This document shows positions 1-6,477 of a stretch of DNA of 19,928 nucleotides, piece by piece. A program made the position numbers and the translations under genes. Every line of letters begins with the position of its first letter. The stretch's first letter is position 1. Source of the stretch: JAFCEV01 sp964473005 (GTDB lineage: Archaea; Nanobdellota; Nanobdellia; Pacearchaeales; GW2011-AR1); NCBI GenBank assembly GCA_964473005.1, contig CAYYME010000008.1:1-19928 (forward strand). The letters are read 5' to 3'. Below the pieces are notes generated by a model. That model was given only the letters and a program-made list of their open reading frames with translations. It made no database searches and was not told the DNA's origin.

Positions 1-382
1 TTTTTGCTCCCTCTTTCAGGATTTTCAGATTAATCTGAACAATTGCAGGGGAGATGATTTTTCCTCTCACTGTTTTTCTAAGTCTCAGCCCTTTTGGCTT
101 TGGATTGGATAATTTTTTCTTTCCCTCTCTTTTTGGATGCCTGTGCATGGCTTTTCCATAAGTTAAAAGGATTTTTTTCAGCCCTATTCCTTCAACTTCT
201 TTCATTGCAGTAAAACCTGCTTTGTCGCTTGCGCCCCTGATTTCAAATTCATATCCTTCAAGTTCAGGGGAAATTTCCTTTCCGTCCACCTTGTCGTGGA
301 GCGCTTTTTCAAGCAAAGCTTCAGCTTCTGTTTCCAGCTTGTAAGTTTTTCCTGATTTTTCCGCAATGTTTATCTTGAACAT
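1..382 (-). CDS. rps6e: 30S ribosomal protein S6e, 3' end cut by window
   Basis: Archaeal/eukaryotic S6e, a small-subunit ribosomal protein with no bacterial homologue. Reading the minus strand from the ATG at 380-382 gives 127 codons with no stop before the window edge. It starts MFKINIAEKSGKTYKLE and contains the family's typical IRGASDKAGF segment and the basic GKAMHRHPKREGKK and KPKGLRLRKTVRG stretches. Archaeal S6e is about 125-135 aa, so only a few residues are likely missing. It lies downstream of aIF5B and the SIMPL gene on the same strand. S6e and IF-2 are neighbours in many archaea; here a membrane-protein gene separates them. Confidence 0.95.
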   Translation of the reverse strand, partial: MFKINIAEKSGKTYKLETEAEALLEKALHDKVDGKEISPELEGYEFEIRGASDKAGFTAMKEVEGIGLKKILLTYGKAMHRHPKREGKKKLSNPKPKGLRLRKTVRGKIISPAIVQINLKILKEGAK

Positions 383-424
383 GGTAAATTGTATGGTAAA
401 AGGTTTTTAAAGTTTGTTAAAGAA

Positions 425-1168
425 TTATCTCAGTTTAAACACAGCAGTAATCTGCCCATAGATTTCCTGTTCTCCTGGTTGAATGCTTGTTGCAGCTACT
501 TTTGCTTCTTGAGCTTCCTCTGCTAAATCCATTCCTTTGGCAGAATAAACATTCCAAGGAGAATAACCAAAATTACTTGTAGAGACTGAGACAAGCCTTC
601 CGACTTTCTTATCTAATCCCTCTGCAATTGCTTCTGCTTTCATTCTCGCGTCTTCTGCTGCTAATTGCATTGCTTGTGCTTTATACTGGTTTTGTAATTC
701 TGATGTTAACTCAAAGTTTATGTAATTAATTCCTGCTCCTGCTTGTGTTCCAGCATCTATAATCTGCCCTATCTTTTCTGTTTCTTGTGTTGAGATTTCT
801 ACTTTTATTGAATGTGTTGCTATGTAGCCCTTTTCAACTCTTTTATTATTTATCCAGTCATAATCTTGATAAACATTATAATTTTGGGTAATTATTTTTT
901 CTTCATCTATCCCTAAGCTAATTAAAGAATCTTTTAATTCTTCTACAATTTCTGAATTTGCTTCGCTTGCTTCTGAGGTTGTATCCCCTGAAGTTTCTAC
1001 ATAAAAATAAATACCTACTAAATTAGGCATAGCATCTATTGTTGCAGAACCTTCAACATTTATGGTGTTTGTTGCAAGAGGATTCTTTACAGCAATTAAG
1101 ATTATTATTGCAATTATAATGAATGTAGCAGAGATAATTAATGTTTTTCTTAATGATTCTTTTGACAT
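425..1168 (-). CDS. SIMPL-domain (DUF541) membrane-anchored protein
   Basis: 247 aa with one N-terminal hydrophobic helix (about residues 9-28), so probably a membrane-anchored protein whose main domain faces outside. The rest matches the SIMPL/DUF541 fold: the opening VEGSATIDAMPNLVGIYF, a middle region with LGIDEEKIITQNYNVYQDY, and a long helix rich in Ala and Glu (AAEDARMKAEAIAEGL) followed by KVGRLVSVS. Relatives such as bacterial YggE are linked to oxidative-stress defence, but the biochemical role is unknown. The gene sits 128 nt after aIF5B and has its own TATA-like box 26 nt before the ATG, so it is probably transcribed separately and leaderless. Confidence 0.85.
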   Translation of the reverse strand: MSKESLRKTLIISATFIIIAIIILIAVKNPLATNTINVEGSATIDAMPNLVGIYFYVETSGDTTSEASEANSEIVEELKDSLISLGIDEEKIITQNYNVYQDYDWINNKRVEKGYIATHSIKVEISTQETEKIGQIIDAGTQAGAGINYINFELTSELQNQYKAQAMQLAAEDARMKAEAIAEGLDKKVGRLVSVSTSNFGYSPWNVYSAKGMDLAEEAQEAKVAATSIQPGEQEIYGQITAVFKLR

Positions 1169-1189
1169 GATTATTTATTGGAATAAGTA

Positions 1190-1198
1190 TTTTTTAAA
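1190..1198 (-). promoter_or_regulatory. TATA-like box of the SIMPL gene
   Basis: Read on the minus strand this is TTTAAAAAA, centred 26 nt before the ATG at 1168. That is the spacing expected if transcription starts at the start codon itself (leaderless mRNA). No Shine-Dalgarno sequence is visible. Confidence 0.5.
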
Positions 1199-1260
1199 GT
1201 TATTGTCCCCAATCAGCCTTTGTTTTTCTCTTTATTTCCGCGATTTCCTTATGCAAATCA

Positions 1261-1327
1261 CTGCGTGGATTTGTATCCGCAGGATTTATTCGAGGACTAT
1301 GGAAATTTCTTTATTTTAGAAATTTCC
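1261..1327 (-). other. Two hairpins at the 3' end of the aIF5B gene
   Basis: There are two inverted repeats. GGAAATTTCT at 1301-1310 pairs perfectly with AGAAATTTCC at 1318-1327 (10 bp, 7-nt loop); it lies in the last codons of aIF5B. On the minus strand CTGCGGAT and ATCCacGCAG at 1261-1282 form a second stem of 8 bp with a 2-nt bulge, 15 nt past the stop codon. They may be a 3'-end processing or termination structure. No long T-run follows directly, so a classical terminator is not supported. Confidence 0.4.
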
Positions 1328-3057
1328 TGGAGAATTTTCATCTCATTCTGTGAAAGCAAGTCCTTGTTCTTTTTGAAATTCCTGAACTGAGATTCTGAAA
1401 TGTCTGAATACAAGCTTTCCTCTTCCTTTATCTGCCTTTCATAATTTATTCCGGGAAGAGAAACTGCAACTTCCATCCCTTCTTTTGCTTCCTCCACAGA
1501 TTTGTTTTCTGACTGAATGTTTTTTATTCTCCCGGATTTCTCCCCCTTTGGATTAATCAGGCTTAATCCTGAGATTAATTTCCCTGCTTCAACTCTCACG
1601 CCGAATATTGCGGGCTTTGTATTCCTGAAAACATACTGGTGCAGAATTTTCAGTTTGCAGATTGTTGTCAGCCCCATTAATCTTTTTTTCTCAATCTCTT
1701 TTCTCTTTTCTGTCCTGAAATCAACCAAATTTTCAATCAGCTTGTAGACAACATCATCAGTTAAAATTTTTATCTTTGCCCCCTGTTCTTTTAGCAGTTC
1801 ATTTGCCTCTTCATCAATTTTAACGTTAAAGCCGGCAATAACTGCATCCACTTCATTTATTTCCAGATTTGCTTTTGCGGAGATTATGTCTGCCTTGTTT
1901 ATGTTTCCTATTCCCGCCTTTACAACAGAAACATTTTCCTGTTTCAGCATTGTGAGAAGGGCTTCAAGGCTTCCTAGGGAATCTGCTTTTGCTATTATTC
2001 CCTGCCTGGATGTTTTAATGCTCTCGGAAATTTCTTTTTTAAAACTCTCTTTTAATTCTTTAATATTATTTTTGAAGATTTCAAAAGGCATGCCGGGCAG
2101 AACTTCTTCTTTTTCAACCAGCTGCATTCTTATTCCTGTTGAAGCTGTGACTTCTTCCTTTGGCCTGAATCTTGCGCATAAGGGCTCTATTTCCTCAAGG
2201 ATTCTTATTTTTGTAATCAGAGGTTCTTTTTCTGTGTCAAAACTTGCAATTGCTATTTCATCAGATTTTTTTAATTCTCCGTCATACAAAATTGCCTCTA
2301 TATAATTTGTTGATTTCTCTTTTTTTATTTCAAGGAGCACCCCTCTTGGCTCTTTTCCCAGTTTTAATTTATTAGATAGATATTTCTGGCTTAATCCGCA
2401 GAGCATCATGATTAATTCAGGAATCCCTTCCCTGGTTCTTGCAGAGCAGGGAATAAGAGCTATTTTTTTTGTGAAGTCCTGAATATTGTAAAACAAGTCT
2501 GCATCAAAGCCGTGGTTTTGCAGAGAGCCGATTAAAGAGAGGTATTTTTCGTCAAAAAATTGCTTAACATTCTGCGTCTGTGATTCAATGCTTTTTTTCA
2601 GATCCTCATCCAGTTTTCTCCAGCCTGAAATATTGTCTATCTTGTTTAGGGCAATAATGAAAGGAGTTTTGTGAAGTTTTAGTATCTGAATAACTTCTGC
2701 TGTCTGGGGCTTTATCCCCTCGTTTATGTCAATCACAAGAATTGCCAAATCTGCAAGGCTTCCCCCTCTTTTTCTTAAATTTGTAAAAGCAGCATGTCCT
2801 GGTGTATCTATCAATAAAAAACCCGGGATATTCAGGTGAATTCTTTTTTTGTCTATAATAGGGCAGGCTAGTTTTAGCTGATTCATAGAGTATAATGTGA
2901 AGGAGATTTTTTGGGTTATGCCTCCTTTTTCTCTGCTCTGGACACAGCTGTCTCTGAGACAATCGAGAATTGAAGTTTTTCCGTGGTCCACATGCCCGCA
3001 GACTGTTACAATTGGCTGGCGGATTTTTTCACTTTTGGAAATATTTTTTGGTGTCAT
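1297..3057 (-). CDS. infB: Translation initiation factor aIF5B (IF-2)
   Basis: 586-aa translational GTPase that promotes initiator-tRNA delivery and ribosomal subunit joining. The G domain is at the N-terminus: P-loop GHVDHGKTS (residues 21-29), switch-II DTPGHAAF, then RKRGGSLADLAILVIDINEG and the guanine-specificity motif NKID. The later domains show the archaeal/eukaryotic pattern, for example GIIAKADSLGSLEALL and DDVVYKLIENLVD. Length is normal for an archaeal aIF5B and there is no intein, which often interrupts this P-loop in other archaea. The ATG at 3057 is 26 nt from a TATA-like element shared with the divergent gene at 3108, so the mRNA is probably leaderless. Confidence 0.97.
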   Translation of the reverse strand: MTPKNISKSEKIRQPIVTVCGHVDHGKTSILDCLRDSCVQSREKGGITQKISFTLYSMNQLKLACPIIDKKRIHLNIPGFLLIDTPGHAAFTNLRKRGGSLADLAILVIDINEGIKPQTAEVIQILKLHKTPFIIALNKIDNISGWRKLDEDLKKSIESQTQNVKQFFDEKYLSLIGSLQNHGFDADLFYNIQDFTKKIALIPCSARTREGIPELIMMLCGLSQKYLSNKLKLGKEPRGVLLEIKKEKSTNYIEAILYDGELKKSDEIAIASFDTEKEPLITKIRILEEIEPLCARFRPKEEVTASTGIRMQLVEKEEVLPGMPFEIFKNNIKELKESFKKEISESIKTSRQGIIAKADSLGSLEALLTMLKQENVSVVKAGIGNINKADIISAKANLEINEVDAVIAGFNVKIDEEANELLKEQGAKIKILTDDVVYKLIENLVDFRTEKRKEIEKKRLMGLTTICKLKILHQYVFRNTKPAIFGVRVEAGKLISGLSLINPKGEKSGRIKNIQSENKSVEEAKEGMEVAVSLPGINYERQIKEEESLYSDISESQFRNFKKNKDLLSQNEMKILQEISKIKKFP

Positions 3058-3078
3058 ATATTTTGGAGTGCAGATTTG

Positions 3079-3087
3079 TTTTTAAAG
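3079..3087. promoter_or_regulatory. Shared bidirectional TATA-like element
   Basis: One A/T block serves both directions. Read on plus it is TTTTTAAA, centred about 25 nt before the ATG at 3108. Read on minus it is TTTAAAAA, centred about 26 nt before the aIF5B ATG at 3057. The two start codons are only 50 bp apart and no other TATA-like block lies between them. Both mRNAs would be leaderless. Confidence 0.5.
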
Positions 3088-3107
3088 GTTAATATTCATG
3101 AAATTTT

Positions 3108-3398
3108 ATGGGAAAATCAAACATACTTCAGCTGGTGTATTCTGTTAGTTCCAAAGGTGAAGAGAGGCTTTACTCTGTTTCTATGAAAGCAAAATATTCT
3201 AATGAAAAAAAGGCAGATTTTATTAAAAGAAAGCCAAAGAAGACATTACTAAGCCTATTTGAACAGTCTTTATTGGAGAAAAAACCTTCTAACATTAAAC
3301 TTTCTATAGGGACATTTAAGTTTGACACTGAACTGATAGAGATTATTGGTAGCAGTGATGCTATACATTATGTCTGGTATAAAAAAGTTAAAAAATAA
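3108..3398 (+). CDS. Hypothetical basic protein, 96 aa
   Basis: Not recognised. It is a soluble, Lys-rich protein with no membrane segment, cysteine pair or signal peptide. The pattern is an N-terminal strand-rich part (NILQLVYSVSSKGEERLYSVS), a basic middle (EKKADFIKRKPKKTLLSLF) and a C-terminal mixed part ending KKVKK. The start is supported by a TATA-like element 25 nt upstream, shared with aIF5B. It stands alone, with its stop facing the 3' end of the candidate ncRNA below. Reality is supported by the promoter and normal codon content; function is unknown. Confidence 0.6.
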   Translation: MGKSNILQLVYSVSSKGEERLYSVSMKAKYSNEKKADFIKRKPKKTLLSLFEQSLLEKKPSNIKLSIGTFKFDTELIEIIGSSDAIHYVWYKKVKK

Positions 3399-3439
3399 AG
3401 CTAAATAGTTTTCCTAATTACATTAAATCTTTTGAAAAG

Positions 3440-3795
3440 AATATAGGTGGAGTCAAACCGAAGTTCAACTCCGAATCACTCAACCGAAGTTGAATGAATA
3501 TAAGGCGGAAGGATAAAACCGAAGTTCCATCCTTCCAGTGTCCCACCGAAGTGAGACAAAAAAGGATAGATTTCAGGGTTTTTAAAGTTTTGGATGCCTG
3601 GGGTTAAATAATCAATTAGATAATCATACTATTCTCACTTCGTTGCGAATGAGACACTCAATTTGAATTCAGAAATCTCATAATTACCGACTTTGTCAGA
3701 TGAGACTCTCCCTTAGAATTGGGATTTTTCATATAGGGAGGAAGGGCGAAACCCAAATGTCTCACCCCTCCGAGTATCTGGTACGAAACCAGACA
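3440..3795 (-). ncRNA. Candidate structured RNA: array of UUCG-capped hairpins
   Basis: No convincing gene lies here, but at least seven hairpins do. On the minus strand, four consecutive stems carry a C(UUCG)G tetraloop: 3539-3558 (8 bp), 3507-3536 (13 bp), 3476-3497 (9 bp) and 3449-3472 (10 bp). Their stem sequences differ. Each contains one or two G-U wobbles that on the plus strand would be A-C mismatches, so the minus strand is the likely RNA. Upstream are a hairpin at 3775-3795 (TCTGGT / ACCAGA plus a wobble extension), a long stem 3698-3706 / 3759-3767 enclosing GGG-UUUCG-CCC (3744-3754) and CTCCCT/AGGGAG (3708-3740), and a hairpin at 3633-3654. TATA-like boxes at 3816-3823 and 3579-3586 predict starts at the first base pairs of the hairpins at 3795 and 3558. 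It does not look like RNase P RNA, SRP RNA, tRNA or C/D RNA. Ends are inferred. Confidence 0.55.
3579..3586 (-). promoter_or_regulatory. TATA-like box for the hairpin RNA, 3' half
   Basis: Minus-strand TTTAAAAA preceded by CAAAAC. The expected start, about 26 nt downstream, is near 3557, the 5' end of the first of four UUCG hairpins (3558). The four-hairpin block could therefore be its own transcript. Confidence 0.4.
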
Positions 3796-3815
3796 ATCCA
3801 ATATATCCCCCCTGT

Positions 3816-3823
3816 TATTTAAA
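3816..3823 (-). promoter_or_regulatory. TATA-like box for the hairpin RNA, 5' half
   Basis: Minus-strand TTTAAATA preceded by AAACC, a plausible BRE. Its centre is about 25 nt before 3794, exactly where the first hairpin (3775-3795) begins. It is divergent from the dph2 remnant. Confidence 0.45.
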
Positions 3824-3844
3824 GGTTTCTCACTATCCAAAAAT

Positions 3845-3852
3845 TATAAAAA
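3845..3852 (+). promoter_or_regulatory. TATA-like box of the dph2 remnant
   Basis: TATAAAAA centred 25-26 nt before the ATG at 3874. This supports 3874, rather than the GTG at 3871, as the start and suggests the truncated gene still has a working promoter. Confidence 0.45.
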
Positions 3853-3873
3853 TACCCTTAAATTCAGGGGGTG

Positions 3874-4173
3874 ATGGAAGCCAAAACTCTTGCTGAAATA
3901 GGGGAGCATTATGAACTGGAACTTGACAGAATTGTTGCTGAAATCAAAAAAGCAAAAGCAAAATTAGTGCTTCTTCAGTTTCCTGACGGACTAAAACCTT
4001 ATGCAACAGCAATAGTTGATTCTCTTAAACAGAAAACCAGCGCAGAATTTTTAATCTGGCTCTCAAGCTGTTTTGGAGTGTGCGACATTCCTGTTGGTTT
4101 GGAAAATCTAAAGCCAAAAATAGATTTGGTTGTTCAGTTCGGGCACAACGAACTTCAGCCGAGCTATTCTTGA
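3874..4173 (+). pseudogene. dph2: Truncated Dph2 (diphthamide synthase), N-terminal third
   Basis: 99 codons match the start of archaeal Dph2, the radical [4Fe-4S] enzyme that transfers the aminocarboxypropyl group of SAM to the histidine of EF-2. The N-terminal helix is followed by VLLQFPDGLKPYA, then SSCFGVCDIPVG, which holds the first cluster cysteine of the family, and LVVQFGHNELQPSYS just before the stop. Normal archaeal Dph2 is over 300 aa with two more cluster cysteines, so this copy lacks two thirds of the protein and cannot hold the complete cluster. No continuation is seen in other frames: the next bases encode a different gene on the opposite strand. A full copy may exist elsewhere. 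Confidence 0.75.
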
Positions 4174-4176
4174 GAA

Positions 4177-4401
4177 TTAGAAACCAGCTTTCTCCAGAAG
4201 ATTCAGAAGAATAGGCAAGGCTTTTTCAGCTTTTTCTGAATAAGCACTATTACTTATTGTTATAGGCACCCTCACAAATTTATAATTTGGTTTTCCCTCA
4301 TATCTATATCTTAACTCAACCACCTTATCTATTGCTGGATTCTCAAAGACATCTTTATGCTTCTCTCTCAATTGTTTAACAGTTAAACTTTCAACACCCA
4401 T
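4177..4401 (-). CDS. Hypothetical protein, 74 aa
   Basis: Not recognised. It is a small soluble protein that opens MGVESLTVKQLREKHKDVF, then has a likely beta segment (VELRYRYEGKPNYKFVRVPIT) and a C-terminal helix (SEKAEKALPILLNLLEKAGF). A TATA-like box at 4423-4432 (minus-strand TTTAAATATA) is 26 nt before the ATG, consistent with a real, leaderless gene. It sits between the 3' ends of two shortened genes, dph2 on the left (4 bp away) and a half-size MFS gene on the right, which hints at a rearranged segment. Confidence 0.6.
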   Translation of the reverse strand: MGVESLTVKQLREKHKDVFENPAIDKVVELRYRYEGKPNYKFVRVPITISNSAYSEKAEKALPILLNLLEKAGF

Positions 4402-4442
4402 ATATATTAATTAAATATAAGTTATATTTAAAGATTTAGATT

Positions 4443-5072
4443 TTAATGCGCTCTTCCAGGAATCAATTTTCTTCTTTTATGATAATTTAACCCCAGCACA
4501 GATTCAAATTTATTTTTTCTTCTTTCTAATTCAAACAAAAATGCACATCCGATTAAAGATAACCCGCCGACAAAGAGGAAGGTAAATGTAAATCCTACAA
4601 ACTGTGCCAGTGCTGCTCCTATAGCCGCGGTTGCTGCTACTCCAAGTCCTGTCAAAGTTGAATATAAACTCCATTCAAAACTTTCTTTTCTTTTGTCGAG
4701 GTGCGTGCTCCATAATCCCAGCCAGGTTGGATAAGCTAATCCGCTGCCAACCCCATAAATTATCTCTATAAAGAAAATCATATACATCTGCCTGACAAAA
4801 ATATAAAAGAAAGGAACTAAAGCCATCAGGAAACTTCCGATAATAAGCCATCTCACTCTTGTTTCATATTTGCTTGAATCAATATACCTTGAAAAAGGAA
4901 GCTGCACGCAGCATTTTACAAAAAGGAAAACTGTGCTCGCCAGTCCTGCTGCTAAAATAGAGCCGCCGATTAAATCTTCTTTGAAGAAAATAGCAAGGAT
5001 AGGATCAATTAATCCAAAACTAGTCAAAATCAGGATGTCTGAAATCATCAAAAATTTTATCACCCTATTCAT
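4443..5072 (-). CDS. Half-size MFS-type membrane transporter
   Basis: About 209 aa with six predicted membrane helices (roughly 5-27, 34-56, 74-92, 96-118, 133-158, 160-183) and a basic C-terminal tail. The helix 2-3 loop FSRYIDSSKYETRVR resembles the family's motif A region, and helix 4 continues with EIIYGVGSGLAYPTW. Full MFS proteins have twelve helices, so this is an N-terminal half. It could be a natural half-transporter working as a dimer or a gene that lost its 3' half. An ATG at 5078 is also in frame, but a TATA-like box at 5094-5101 sits 26 nt before the ATG at 5072, which I prefer. Substrate unknown. Confidence 0.75.
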   Translation of the reverse strand: MNRVIKFLMISDILILTSFGLIDPILAIFFKEDLIGGSILAAGLASTVFLFVKCCVQLPFSRYIDSSKYETRVRWLIIGSFLMALVPFFYIFVRQMYMIFFIEIIYGVGSGLAYPTWLGLWSTHLDKRKESFEWSLYSTLTGLGVAATAAIGAALAQFVGFTFTFLFVGGLSLIGCAFLFELERRKNKFESVLGLNYHKRRKLIPGRAH

Positions 5073-5185
5073 AAACATATTATTAAAATATCCTATATAA
5101 AACTATTTATCTTTTCTTTTTTATAAGATGAGTTATCTGCTTTTAATACAATAATCTACTTAAATGAAGTGTTTTCATCAATACT

Positions 5186-5419
5186 ATGAAACTGGAAAGA
5201 TTAACTCTCTTAAGAAATGACTCGCAGGAAGGTGTAAAAGCCTCAAATTTATTAAAAAGTGCGAAAGTATCAAATTTATTTAAAAGAAATAAGATACATT
5301 TTGTAGAAGTTAATTCTGGTTCTTATAGCCCCCCTCCCTCATTAATGAAAGCAGGGGCTACTTATAGAGGGTATAATAGAATTTTAGAGTATATTAATTC
5401 TTTATATCCAACCCATTAA
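5186..5419 (+). CDS. Small thioredoxin/glutaredoxin-fold-like protein, 77 aa
   Basis: Tentative. The pattern LTLLRNDSQEGVKASNLLKS, then FVEVNSGSYSPPPSLMKAG and YRGYNRILEYINSLYP, looks like the strand-helix, cis-proline region and C-terminal helix of a small glutaredoxin-like fold (compare families ending 'PPSL...Y.G...I..YI'). The active-site cysteines are absent: the CXXC position is taken by NDSQEG, so it would not be a redox enzyme. A TATA-like sequence at 5158-5166 lies 24 nt before the ATG. The last 18 bp overlap the 3' end of the convergent ccdA gene. Confidence 0.55.
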   Translation: MKLERLTLLRNDSQEGVKASNLLKSAKVSNLFKRNKIHFVEVNSGSYSPPPSLMKAGATYRGYNRILEYINSLYPTH

Positions 5420-6097
5420 TAGAGCTACCCCTACAAAAAATAATAATAATCCTGCGATTAAATGAAGATGCCTTATGTTTCTTTCTTTCCATCCAGAAAC
5501 CTGATTAACTTTTGTAAATCCAAAATAAACCAGTCCTACTATTATTAACATTGGAATTACAAAGATAAGGTTATAATATAATAACCAAGGTAATGCTCCT
5601 AATGTTCCTAATTCAGATAATAAGCCAGAAGCAACAATATATGGTCCAATGGTACAAGGCAATAAAAATAAAGTTACTACAAACCCAATGACAAATGCCC
5701 CTGTTGGAGAAGTTATATTTTTAATTAATTTTTTTACTTTTGGTCTCATGGCAATTGGCATTTCTGTTGCTATTCCGCCTTTTTTATAATAAAAGAAATC
5801 TTTAATATTTAATGCTCCAATAAGCATGGCGAGTATTGCTAATCCCTTGAAAATATATGTTGAACTTTCCCTTAAGAATTCTGCAAAGGCTCTGAAGAAT
5901 TGAATAATAATAACCCCATAAACTAAATAACCAAGATAAACTGCTGCAACAAAAGCCAAACCACCAAACAAAACTCTTTTTCTTTTTTCTGGAGCTTGAA
6001 TTAAGAGAGCCATTAAAATCATGGCAAGAACTGCAAGAGCACACGGATTAACAGAATCTGCTAATGCAAGTGTTGTTATTCTCCAAAAAGTTAACAT
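5402..6097 (-). CDS. ccdA: CcdA/DsbD-family transmembrane electron carrier
   Basis: 231-aa membrane protein of the CcdA family, which moves electrons from cytosolic thioredoxin across the membrane to extracytoplasmic thiol proteins. About six helices are predicted. The two redox cysteines are in place: ADSVNPCA (Cys19) in helix 1 and FLLPCTIGPY (Cys148) in helix 4, each next to a proline as in the family. It starts 1 nt after the stop of an exported thioredoxin-like gene, its probable partner, and a cytosolic thioredoxin (9196-9522) in the neighbouring operon could be the donor. In an organism with no sign of cytochrome c genes here, a role in disulfide reduction outside the cell is more likely than cytochrome maturation. 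Confidence 0.9.
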   Translation of the reverse strand: MLTFWRITTLALADSVNPCALAVLAMILMALLIQAPEKRKRVLFGGLAFVAAVYLGYLVYGVIIIQFFRAFAEFLRESSTYIFKGLAILAMLIGALNIKDFFYYKKGGIATEMPIAMRPKVKKLIKNITSPTGAFVIGFVVTLFLLPCTIGPYIVASGLLSELGTLGALPWLLYYNLIFVIPMLIIVGLVYFGFTKVNQVSGWKERNIRHLHLIAGLLLFFVGVALLMGWI

Positions 6098-6098
6098 T

Positions 6099-6434
6099 TT
6101 ATTGACATCCTGTTAGTTCTTGTAAATCTGAAATTGATTGAACTCCAACATATTTTTCTCCTTTTATAATCCATGTTGGGGTGTATTCAATATTAGAGCA
6201 TTTATCTCTTTCAAACCAGCAATCTATTACATTTAAATATTCATAATTCTCTCCAAACATTTCTTCCTGTGTTTTACAAGCAGAACATCCAAGCTGAGTA
6301 TACAATTCTGAATTTTTTCCTATACACTTCGCAACCTCTTCAGAGGTTTCCGGATGTGATTTAGTCAGAAGAATCACCGACAAAATTATAACAAGAACAA
6401 TAACTGTTAAAGTCACCCAGTTTTTTTTCTTCAT
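6099..6434 (-). CDS. Membrane-anchored extracytoplasmic thioredoxin-like protein
   Basis: 111 aa. An N-terminal helix (residues 6-24) should anchor the protein with the rest outside. The remainder is a thioredoxin-like domain with active site C50-S-A-C53 in LGCSACKTQEEMFG, two further cysteines (72 and 79), a cis-proline segment YTPTWII (Pro86) and a final TGCQ. The pattern QLGCSACKTQ ... DCWFE ... YTPTWII-GEKYVGVQSI resembles the thioredoxin domain fused to VKOR proteins, but no VKOR is present. It is followed after 1 nt by ccdA, the probable electron source. A TATA-like box lies 25 nt before the ATG. Confidence 0.85.
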   Translation of the reverse strand: MKKKNWVTLTVIVLVIILSVILLTKSHPETSEEVAKCIGKNSELYTQLGCSACKTQEEMFGENYEYLNVIDCWFERDKCSNIEYTPTWIIKGEKYVGVQSISDLQELTGCQ

Positions 6435-6454
6435 AAATATTATTATAGAATTCT

Positions 6455-6463
6455 TTTTTTAAA
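6455..6463 (-). promoter_or_regulatory. TATA-like box before the exported thioredoxin-ccdA pair
   Basis: Minus-strand TTTAAAAAA, centred 25 nt before the ATG at 6434, in the 43-nt gap after the ferredoxin-ATPase gene. It suggests the last two genes of the cluster can be transcribed separately from the upstream operon. Confidence 0.45.
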
Positions 6464-6477
6464 TGTTTTTATTAAGA

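Noticed and set aside
3440..3560. CRISPR array (repeated ACCGAAGT units)
   Set aside because: The shared unit is only 8 bp, spacing varies from about 22 to 37 nt, and the variable parts pair with each other as stems instead of being unrelated spacers.
3440..3795. RNase P RNA or SRP RNA as identity of the structured region
   Set aside because: The conserved cores of these RNAs (e.g. the RNase P GAGGAAAGUC-type element, the SRP domain IV loops) are not visible.
3658..3840. 60-codon minus-strand frame inside the hairpin region
   Set aside because: Its ATG lies upstream of the predicted RNA start, the frame runs through several hairpins, and the protein resembles nothing; low-complexity coding by chance is more likely.
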